A stretch of DNA of 64,000 nucleotides, from the NCBI GenBank assembly GCA_019117005.1, contig DXAO01000013.1, forward strand, positions 1 to 64,000, written 5' to 3'. A program made the position numbers and the translations under genes. Every line of letters begins with the position of its first letter. Within the stretch, counting starts at the first letter, position 1. This document shows, in pieces, positions 17,266 through 24,407 of this stretch. This DNA is from Candidatus Collinsella stercoripullorum (GTDB taxonomy: Bacteria; Actinomycetota; Coriobacteriia; Coriobacteriales; Coriobacteriaceae). The notes beneath the pieces are model-generated. The model did not search any database. It worked only from the letters and a program-made list of their open reading frames with translations, and was not told the origin of the DNA.

Positions 17266-18408
17266 ATGTCGCTGCTGCGTGGAAGCGTGGTCAGCTTGGG
17301 CGAGCTCGTGCGCCGCGATCCGGTGCTCGCGGCGGCTGTCGTGCTCGCGGCGCTGTCGTGCGCCGTGGTTCCGCCCGATGCCGGGTACCTGGACTATATC
17401 GACCTTCGCACGATCGGAATGCTGTTCAGCCTCATGGTCATCATGGCGGGGCTCACGCGCCTCGGTGTGTTCACCGCGGTGTGCCGGTACCTGCTGGCCG
17501 TCGCGCGCTCTCCGCGCAGGCTCAGCCTCGTGCTCTCCTTGCTGGCGTTCTTTTCCAGCATGCTCATCACCAACGATGTCGCGCTGGTCACCTTCGTCCC
17601 CCTCGCCCTGCTCGCGCTTCGTCCGCTGGGATCGGAGCGACTCACGTGCTTCACCGTGGTGATGATGACGGTGGCGGCTAATCTTGGCAGCATGTTCACG
17701 CCGGTGGGAAACCCGCAGAACCTGTACCTGTATTCCGCCTCCCATCTGTCGCTCTCCGGTTTCCTGCTGCTCATGCTGCCCTATACGGTCGCCGCTCTCG
17801 TCCTGATCGTGCTTTCGGTTCTTTTCTTTGCGCGGGTTCCCGTCGATTCGCCGGGGGCCGAGGGGCCCGGTGCGGACGCCGCGGGAATACCCTGGGCGCG
17901 CATCGTCCCATGGGCCGTCGCATTCGTCTTCGCGCTGCTTTCCGTTGCGCGAATCCTGCCATTCCAGGTTGTCGTCGTCGTAACGGTCGCGATCGGCCTG
18001 GTGGCCGATCGCGGGGCGATCGCGCACATCGATTACGCCTTGCTCGCCACGTTCGTCGCCTTCTTCGTTTTCGTGGGCAACATGGGCCGCGTCGAAGCGG
18101 TCGACGCCCTCATCGCGCAGATGGTGGAAGGGCACGAGCTCGCCGTGTCGGTCGCTGCGAGTCAGGTGCTCTCAAACGTGCCGGCTGCCATTTTGCTTTC
18201 GGGCTTTACCTCGAACTGGTCCGCACTCATCGTGGGGGTCAACCTGGGCGGGCTGGGCACTTTGATCGCCTCGATGGCGAGCCTCATCTCTTACAAGCAG
18301 GTCGCGCTCGCCCTGCCTCGCGCGAAGGGGCGCTATCTGGCGCTGTTCACTGCATGGAACCTGGTGTTCCTCGTCGCCCTGCTTGCCGTGTGCCTCGTTG
18401 CGGGCTAG
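17266..18408 (+). CDS. SLC13/ArsB-like ion permease
   Basis: A 380-residue integral membrane protein with about 10 hydrophobic segments, of the ion transporter superfamily (CitMHS/ArsB/NhaD-like). The two family hairpin signatures are visible. SSMLITNDVALVTFVPLALL (near 95-115), followed by NLGSMFTPVGNPQNLYLY, holds the conserved Asn-Asp and Gly-Asn-Pro-Gln. The second half has ASQVLSNVPAAILLSGFTSN and GVNLGGLGTLIASMASLIS. Substrate could be arsenite, a dicarboxylate or Na+/H+; sequence does not decide. The second ATG (17266) has AAGGA at proper spacing and is chosen over 17257. No arsenic genes adjoin it, and it appears monocistronic. Confidence 0.85.
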   Translation: MSLLRGSVVSLGELVRRDPVLAAAVVLAALSCAVVPPDAGYLDYIDLRTIGMLFSLMVIMAGLTRLGVFTAVCRYLLAVARSPRRLSLVLSLLAFFSSMLITNDVALVTFVPLALLALRPLGSERLTCFTVVMMTVAANLGSMFTPVGNPQNLYLYSASHLSLSGFLLLMLPYTVAALVLIVLSVLFFARVPVDSPGAEGPGADAAGIPWARIVPWAVAFVFALLSVARILPFQVVVVVTVAIGLVADRGAIAHIDYALLATFVAFFVFVGNMGRVEAVDALIAQMVEGHELAVSVAASQVLSNVPAAILLSGFTSNWSALIVGVNLGGLGTLIASMASLISYKQVALALPRAKGRYLALFTAWNLVFLVALLAVCLVAG

Positions 18409-18604
18409 CCCGCCTGCGCGGACGCGGCGACGGCGCTATTCCGTATCGGGGCCTGACGGCTGCCGTCTCCCGTCTGGGGGCTGCCTGCAGGCTCGCTTCA
18501 GCGCCCGGAGCGCGCTCGGAAGCGCGAACCTTCAGGTTTCGTCGCGGGCCCCGGATACGGTTGCGTCTGGCGGATGGGGCGGGCGGCTGACGGGGGGCGT
18601 TGGG

Positions 18605-19441
18605 CTACGATTCGGTGGCGGGCAGCCGTAACGCGCCACCCCGTCCCTCATGGAGATGGTACCGTTTCGCGAAATCGCTTTTGACGTAGTCCATGAAGCG
18701 CTGGGCTATCGCAGACGGCTGCTCTCCCAGAAGCCAGGTGAAGCCGATGGTCGAGTAGAGCGGCTTGTCGAACGAGATGCACGCGATATCGGTCGCCTGA
18801 TAGGTGGTCACCAGGCGCCGCGAGAGGACCGAGGTCCCCATGTGATGCTGGACCGCCTTGATGAGCATGCGGTGTCGCGTGTGGTGCAACGGGGAATTTG
18901 GGTTGAATCCCTCCGCATTGCAGGCGCTGAGGAACATCTTGGTCACCTCGGACTGCTCCTCGAGCAGGATGAAGCGCTCGTTTCTGAGCTCGCCTACGTC
19001 AATTCGCTCGCGTTCGGCAAGGGGATGGTCGGAGGGGCACACCAAGACGAGCTCGTCTTGGACGATATCGGTGTACTCGAACCAGTCCTCATCCAAGAAA
19101 TCGGTGCGGGCGAGCGCGATGTCGATCTTGTTCCGCTTGAGCTTGTCGAGCAGGTCGTTCTGGTTGCGCTCGTAGAATTTGATCTGAACCGACGTGTTGC
19201 GCACCCGGTACGCGGCGAAGCACTCGGCGAACCCGTATTCCTCGGTAAGGGGCAGGGCGCCCATGGAGAGGACGAAGGTGGATTCCCTTTTGTACTGCTG
19301 CAGATGCGCCACCTCGTGCTGATATTCGGGTAGCGCCTTGCGCACGTAGCCGTAGAAGTCGCGTCCCGCCTGGGTGAGCTCTATCCCCGATCTCGTTTTC
19401 TTGAACAGCTTGACGCCGAGCTCCCGTTCGAGCTGAGACAT
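18605..19441 (-). pseudogene. LysR-family regulator lacking the first half of its HTH
   Basis: The effector-binding domain of a LysR-type regulator is complete (FVLSMGALPLTEEYGFAECF, IDIALARTDFL, LVLVCPSDHPLA, FILLEEQSEVTKMFL). The first in-frame ATG, at 19441, is inside the DNA-binding domain. Reading further upstream gives FSQSSLSKQ just before MSQLERELGVKLF, which is the recognition helix. The first about 22 residues (helix 1 and the start of helix 2) are missing, replaced by sequence of the divergent transporter gene. The junction is near 19466-19471. DNA binding should be impaired. The intact form probably controlled the transporter and the decarboxylase genes to the right, in the usual divergent LysR arrangement. 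Confidence 0.75.
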
Positions 19442-19467
19442 CTGCTTAGAAAGGGAGGACTGCGAGA

Positions 19468-20651
19468 ATGTGCATATTCCAGCTCGATGAGCCGGCCGAG
19501 ATCTTCTATGCGTGGACGGGTACCACGATGTGGCTCGTCATAGGTGCCTATCTGATCGCCAACGCCGTGCAGACCTCGGGACTGGGCGAGCGCATCGCAT
19601 ATAGCTACATGCTTCGCTTCGTCACCGGGTTCAAGAGCATCATCGTCGGCATCTTCGCGCTCACCGCGATCCTGTCGCTGCTCATCCCACATCCCTGGCC
19701 GCGCGCCTTCCTGATCATGGCGGTCATGGCCGTCATCATCAAGAGCTCCGGCATCTCGGCCGGCGCGCCGTCAAGATCGGCTTTGCCGTCTTCGCCGCCT
19801 CTGTGCCCTGCTCGCTCATCTTCATCACGGGCGACGCGGTGATCAATCCGCTTGCCGCCTCCTATGCGGGCGGTGCGGACTTCGTGACCTGGTTCAAGGT
19901 CATGGGCGTTCCCGCCATCATCATGAGCGTCATCACCCTGGTGCTCTTCCTGCTGCTTTTCCGTGCGGAGAAGGACTACGCTGTCGACAAGGAGGCGATT
20001 CGCGTCAAGCTCGCCGAAATGGGCAAGATGAGCGTCGTTGAGATCAAGACCATCGTCTGGGTCGTTCTCGCCATCGTCCTGTGGCTCACCGAGTCCATCC
20101 ACGGCATCGATATCGGCTGGGTCACCTTCGCGGTCGGTATGCTCATGAGCATGCCCATCGTCGGCGACCTCAACGCCGCCAAGGATTGGAGCGCCGTCCC
20201 CATCCACGTGCTCGTCTTCCTGACCGCCGCTATGGCCATCGGCCACGTTGGTGCTGACACTGGCATGAACGCTTGGATCGCGTCCTTCATGCCCACCACC
20301 GTGCCCGACAACATGTTCCTTGTCGCGGCGATCATCGTTGCCCTGTCCTTCGTCATCCACATGCTGCTCGGGTCCGTCATCGCCGTCATGGGCGTTGCCG
20401 TCCCCGCCATCCTGGCCTTCGCTGAGCCGCTGGGCATCGACCCCATGGTTGCCACGATGATCTGCTACATGGCCGTCGCGGCGCACTACCTCTTCCCCTT
20501 CCAGCACCTCAACACGCTGGTTGGAGCGAGCCCCGATACGGGTAACTACACCCAGAAGGAGACCTTGAGGCTCGGAATCGTCTTGATTCCCTTCCTGTTC
20601 GTCATCGCGTGGATCATGGTCGGCTGGTTCATGATCATCGGCTTGGCTTGA
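19468..20651 (+). pseudogene. DASS/SLC13 anion transporter, 5'-truncated and frameshifted
   Basis: The frame from 19468 encodes part of a divalent-anion:sodium symporter (AWTGTTMWLVIGAYLIANAV, GLGERIAYSYMLRF, PHPWPRAFLIMAVMAVIIKS). It breaks near 19764-19770 and continues in another frame to 20651 (VKIGFAVFAASVPCSLIFIT, then the last seven or so helices, ending GWFMIIGLA). Restoring one base in GGCGCGCCG rejoins the frames. The usual first 60-70 residues, with one or two helices, are absent. The 5' end abuts the truncated LysR gene head to head. It was probably the aromatic-acid importer for the neighbouring decarboxylase. The single-base break could be a sequencing error; the 5' loss could not. 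Confidence 0.75.
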
Positions 20652-20806
20652 TGCCGCGGAAAACGCATCATCTGCCAGCGCGAGACGGGTGGCGGCACGA
20701 GCGGGATCGCTGCTGGTGCCGCTCCCGCCTCGCTTGTTCTGTCCATATCAAGGCTTTTGGGCATTTTGCCCGGAGAGCCATACGACATCCGAAGGGAAGC
20801 ATTCCG

Positions 20807-21382
20807 ATGGAAAGCAAGAAGCGCATCATCGTAGGCGTGAGCGGGGCCACGGGCGTTCAGCTCGCGCTCTACCTCATGCGGGCGCTCGCGGGATACGATG
20901 AGGTCGAGACGCACCTCGTGGTGAGCGACGGTGCCAAGAAGACCTGGGAGCTCGAGTGTCAAGAGCCCATCGACGAGCTGCTCGACCTCGCCGACGTGGT
21001 CCATGACTCTCACAACCTGGCGGCGTCCATCTCCAGCGGCTCGTTCGTGACCTCGGGCATGGTCGTCATGCCGTGTTCCATGAAGACGCTTTCCTCCATC
21101 GCGACCGGGTATGCCGACAACTTGGTCTCGCGTGCGGCCGATGTCTGCCTCAAGGAGGGGCGCCGCGTGGTGCTCGTGCCGCGCGAGATGCCCTTGGGCA
21201 AGATCCACGTGCGCAACATGCTCGCCGCGGCGGATGCCGGGTGCGTGCTCGTCCCGCCCATGCTCACCTTCTACAACGGCCCGATCACCCTCGACGATCA
21301 GATCTACCATGTCGTCGGCAAGGTGCTGCGCCAGTTTGGGCTCGAGCCCAAAGTCTTCCACGCTTGGGAGGGAGCCGAGTAG
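20807..21382 (+). CDS. lpdB: UbiX/LpdB flavin prenyltransferase
   Basis: A 191-residue UbiX-family enzyme of normal length. It joins dimethylallyl phosphate to FMN to make prenylated FMN, the cofactor of UbiD decarboxylases. Signatures are GVSGATG at residues 10-16 (flavin phosphate loop), VVMPCSMKTLSSIATG near 85-100 and LVPREMPLGKIHVRNM near 123-138. The ATG at 20807 has GAAGGGAAG upstream; longer upstream extensions lack support. It is followed after 80 bases by the UbiD gene, matching the lpdB-lpdC pairing of gallate decarboxylase loci. Codons are richer in C/T-ending preferred forms here, suggesting good expression. Confidence 0.93.
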   Translation: MESKKRIIVGVSGATGVQLALYLMRALAGYDEVETHLVVSDGAKKTWELECQEPIDELLDLADVVHDSHNLAASISSGSFVTSGMVVMPCSMKTLSSIATGYADNLVSRAADVCLKEGRRVVLVPREMPLGKIHVRNMLAAADAGCVLVPPMLTFYNGPITLDDQIYHVVGKVLRQFGLEPKVFHAWEGAE

Positions 21383-21462
21383 GCCCTCGCGTGGCGCCAT
21401 AGGGCGCTCCCGACACAGCCTTTAATGTGCGGCATCGCCGCGCGAAAGCAAAGGAGGCACAT

Positions 21463-22929
21463 ATGTCCGTTAAGGTCAACGATCTCCGCAGTGCCATTGA
21501 GCTACTCAAGGGCATTCCGGGGCAGCTCGTCGAGACCGACGTCGAGGTCGAGCCGCTTGCCGAGCTCTCCGGCGTGTATCGTCACGTCGGTGCCGGCGGC
21601 ACCGTCATGCGCCCCACCAAAGAGGGTCCCGCGATGATCTTCAACAACGTCAAGGGTCATCCGGGCGCGAGCGTCATCATCGGTCTGCTTGCCAGCCGCA
21701 CCCGCGTGGGTTACCTGCTCGATTGCGATCCCAAGCGCCTCGGCTTCCTGCTCAAGGATGCCGTCAACGCCCCTATCGCTCCTGTCGTCACTGACGAGCC
21801 CGCGCCCTGTCAGGAAGTCGTCTACAAGGCCGACGACCCTGACTTCGACATCCGCAAGCTCATCCCGGCTCCGACTAACACCGAGGAGGATGCCGGCCCG
21901 TATATCACCATGGGTATGTGCTACGCCACCGACCCCGAGAACGGTGAGAAGGATATCACCATCCACCGTCTCTGCCTGCAGAGCAAGGACGAGATCTCGA
22001 TGTACTTCGTCCCCGGAGCGCGTCACCTCACCGTCTTCCGCGAGAAGGCCGAGAAGGCCGGCAAGCCGCTGCCCATCTCCATCTCCATCGGCGTCGACCC
22101 CGCCATCGAGATCGCCGCGTGCTTCGAGCCGCCCACCACGCCGCTCGGCTACAACGAGCTCGGCTGCGCCGGTGCCCTTCGTGGCGAGCCCGTCAAGCTG
22201 GCCCAGTGCCTGACCATCGACGAGCAGTGCATCGCCAACGCCGAGTATGTCATCGAGGGCGAGCTTCTGCCCGACGTCCGCGTGCGCGAGGACCAGAATA
22301 CCGACTCCGGCAAGGCCATGCCCGAGTTCCCCGGCTACACCGGTGGTGCCCAGGCCGCTCTGCCCGTGATCAAGGTCAAGGCCGTCACGACCCGCAAGAA
22401 CCCCATCATGCAGACGGTCATCGGCCCCTCCGAGGAGCACGTCAGCATGGCCGGTATCCCGACCGAGGCTTCGATCCTCACCATGGTCGAGCGCGCTCTG
22501 CCCGGCAAGGTGCAGAACGTCTACGCAGCTTCTCCTGGCGGTGGCAAGTACATGGCCGTCATCCAGTTCAAGAAGGAGATTCCCTCTGACGAGGGCCGTC
22601 AGCGTCAGGCCGCGCTGCTTGCCTTCTCCGCCTTCCCCGAGCTCAAGCATGTCTGGCTCGTGGACGAGGATGTCGACCTCTTCGACATCAAGGATGTCAT
22701 CTGGGCTATGAACACGCGCTTCCAGGCTGATATCGACGTCGTCACCATCCCCGGCGTCCGCTGCCACCCGCTCGATCCGTCCAACGATCCCACCTGTGAT
22801 CCGAGCATCCGCGATCACGGTATCGCCTGCAAGACGATCTTCGACTGCACGGTCCCGTTCGACCAGAAGCATCGTTTCCAGCGCTCCAAGTTCAAGGATG
22901 TCGACCCGACGCACTGGACCGAGGCGTAA
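21463..22929 (+). CDS. lpdC: UbiD-family LpdC-type hydroxyarylic acid (gallate) decarboxylase
   Basis: A 488-residue UbiD-family decarboxylase with AAAGGAGG before its ATG. It resembles, from memory of the family, the catalytic subunit LpdC of Lactiplantibacillus plantarum gallate decarboxylase along its whole length. Examples are TDVEVEPLAELSGVYRHVGA, GPAMIFNNVKG, FDIRKLIPAPTNT, DAGPYIT, FEPPTTPLGYNELG, MPEFPGYTGG and GPSEEHVSMAGIPTEASIL. Prenylated-FMN and metal contacts are expected around ITIHRL, GARHLT and the Glu of MPEFPGY. The likely reaction is non-oxidative decarboxylation of gallate or protocatechuate to pyrogallol or catechol. Exact substrate is inferred. A terminator follows, so the LpdD-like gene downstream is a separate transcript. 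Confidence 0.88.
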   Translation: MSVKVNDLRSAIELLKGIPGQLVETDVEVEPLAELSGVYRHVGAGGTVMRPTKEGPAMIFNNVKGHPGASVIIGLLASRTRVGYLLDCDPKRLGFLLKDAVNAPIAPVVTDEPAPCQEVVYKADDPDFDIRKLIPAPTNTEEDAGPYITMGMCYATDPENGEKDITIHRLCLQSKDEISMYFVPGARHLTVFREKAEKAGKPLPISISIGVDPAIEIAACFEPPTTPLGYNELGCAGALRGEPVKLAQCLTIDEQCIANAEYVIEGELLPDVRVREDQNTDSGKAMPEFPGYTGGAQAALPVIKVKAVTTRKNPIMQTVIGPSEEHVSMAGIPTEASILTMVERALPGKVQNVYAASPGGGKYMAVIQFKKEIPSDEGRQRQAALLAFSAFPELKHVWLVDEDVDLFDIKDVIWAMNTRFQADIDVVTIPGVRCHPLDPSNDPTCDPSIRDHGIACKTIFDCTVPFDQKHRFQRSKFKDVDPTHWTEA

Positions 22930-23036
22930 CCGATCGCATACGAGGCGCTTTCGTCGCCTAACCGGGCCGGTTGATCGGTCCGACATGCGCCTGAGCGCAT
23001 TGCCGGGCGTATGGGAGCATAGGCTTCCGCACGTGA

Positions 23037-23074
23037 GGGTCGGGCAGGCGGTATATGACCCCTGCCCGACCCTT
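23037..23074 (+). terminator. Rho-independent terminator of the lpdB-lpdC operon
   Basis: A 12-bp perfect stem (23037-23048 with 23061-23072), a 12-base loop, then a TTTT run. Confidence 0.85.
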
Positions 23075-23086
23075 TTCCCATAGGTC

Positions 23087-23122
23087 GTGCAGCTTATGAT
23101 ATCGTGCGTGCAAACGTGCACG
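23087..23122 (+). promoter_or_regulatory. Promoter and dyad before the LpdD-IDI gene
   Basis: A -10-like TATGAT near 23096 is followed at once by a dyad (TCGTGC, 10 bases, GCACGA) at about 23101-23122, which also contains GTGCA-AACG-TGCAC. A dyad just past a -10 suits a repressor site. The -35 box is not clear. Confidence 0.35.
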
Positions 23123-23218
23123 AACGGTGTCGTGCCCGGTTGTTTTGGGCAGCATGAGCATGAGCATCGGCACGATTTCGAGTATCAGGCCCGAGACAAC
23201 GGGCGGAAGGGTGTTGTT

Positions 23219-24163
23219 ATGGAGACGCGCACATTCAGCGTCGGCGAGGGCAAGTTCAAAGTCGACGTGACCATGGTCGATACTGGCAGGGGCGTGACCG
23301 TCACGGTGGGTTCGCGCGCTGCGGGAGCCGCGCATGTCGGCGCAACCGCCCAAGCGATTCCCCGGCCCGAGCCCGGTCGCACCGCCACGGTGAGCATACT
23401 CGCCGTTCCGTGCCATCGCGACGAGATCCCTGCCCATGACATCGCGGCGATCGTGGCCACGGCGCTGAGAGTGCCCGTGACGGCGACCTGCGGCATCCAT
23501 GTGGATGACGCCTCGAAAGAGGATATCGCCCAGCTCGTGGACGTGTGCCGCCAGGTGGGCGAGCGCGTCATCGAATGCTCGGAGCGGATCCGCCGTGCGC
23601 GCTGGGACGACCAGGACGGGGTCGTGACGGTCGACGAGACCGGAACGGTGACGGGCAGCGTCGAGCGCGTCGAGGCTCATGCTGGCGACGGCATCCTGCA
23701 CCAGGCCTTCTCGATCTATCTGGTCGAGGGGGAGGGCCCGGATGCCAAGCTGTTGCTGTGCCGCCGCGCTGCCGGCAAGCGCCTTTGGGGCGGTGTGCTC
23801 GCGGATACCTGTGCCGGGCACCCCAAGGAGGGCGAGGCGCTCGCGGCGGCCGCCGAGCGCAGGCTGAAGGAGGAGACGGGCGCTACCGCCGCCTTGACGT
23901 CGCTGGGCCATATCGTCTATCGCGAGGATCACGGTGACGGATTCTGCGAGTGCGAATGGTGCGAGGTCTTCTGCGGGCGGACCTCCGAGCGGCTGCACAT
24001 CAACGAGGAGGAGATCAGCGAGGTACGTCGCGTCTCGCTCGCGGAGCTCGACGGGTATCTTCAGGGTCGTCCCGAGCAGCTTGCCCCTTGGACGCGCATC
24101 GCGCTCTCCGATCCGGCCATCAGGGCCGAGCTCGCGCGTTTCGCCGGCCAGGGCGACCAGTAG
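23219..24163 (+). CDS. Fusion of LpdD-like prenyl-FMN chaperone domain with type 1 IPP isomerase
   Basis: A 314-residue two-domain protein; ATG 23219 has GGAAGG upstream. Residues 1-120 match LpdD, the small third protein of gallate decarboxylase loci (TFSVGEGKFKVDVTMVDTG, then AHVG, CHRDEIPAHDIAAIVA, ATCGIHVDDASKEDI). Residues about 130-300 are a type 1 isopentenyl-diphosphate isomerase of the Nudix fold. His154, His161, His201, Glu244 and Glu246 sit where E. coli Idi has metal ligands, a Nudix-type box spans 200-222, and Trp291 is conserved. The Cys lies in TCAGHP (Cys198), one place earlier than in the usual CGHP. The isomerase would make DMAPP, the prenyl source for UbiX. It follows lpdB-lpdC. 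I know of no description of this fusion. Confidence 0.85.
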   Translation: METRTFSVGEGKFKVDVTMVDTGRGVTVTVGSRAAGAAHVGATAQAIPRPEPGRTATVSILAVPCHRDEIPAHDIAAIVATALRVPVTATCGIHVDDASKEDIAQLVDVCRQVGERVIECSERIRRARWDDQDGVVTVDETGTVTGSVERVEAHAGDGILHQAFSIYLVEGEGPDAKLLLCRRAAGKRLWGGVLADTCAGHPKEGEALAAAAERRLKEETGATAALTSLGHIVYREDHGDGFCECEWCEVFCGRTSERLHINEEEISEVRRVSLAELDGYLQGRPEQLAPWTRIALSDPAIRAELARFAGQGDQ

Positions 24164-24285
24164 ACGGGACGATCGGCGCCCTTGGGGGCTCCGCGCCGCG
24201 CGGTCGAGCTGCCCGGCGCGGTCGATGCGCCGCCGGGCGCGTCCCCCGCGATGCGCCGGTCCCCGCTGCAAGATAGCCGGTTTTC

Positions 24286-24327
24286 AGGACCGTGGGCAAC
24301 CGAATGCGCCCGCGGTCCTGCTCTTTT
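24286..24327 (+). terminator. Terminator after the LpdD-IDI gene
   Basis: A 12-bp stem (24286-24297 with 24308-24319, one T-G pair) is followed by GCTCTTTT. Confidence 0.75.
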
Positions 24328-24407
24328 GCATGCCGCCGCGTGGCGGGCTATCCTTATGCCTCCGATTCACGGGCTCGGTGCCCGGGCCATCGCAGAGGAG
24401 TCACCCC

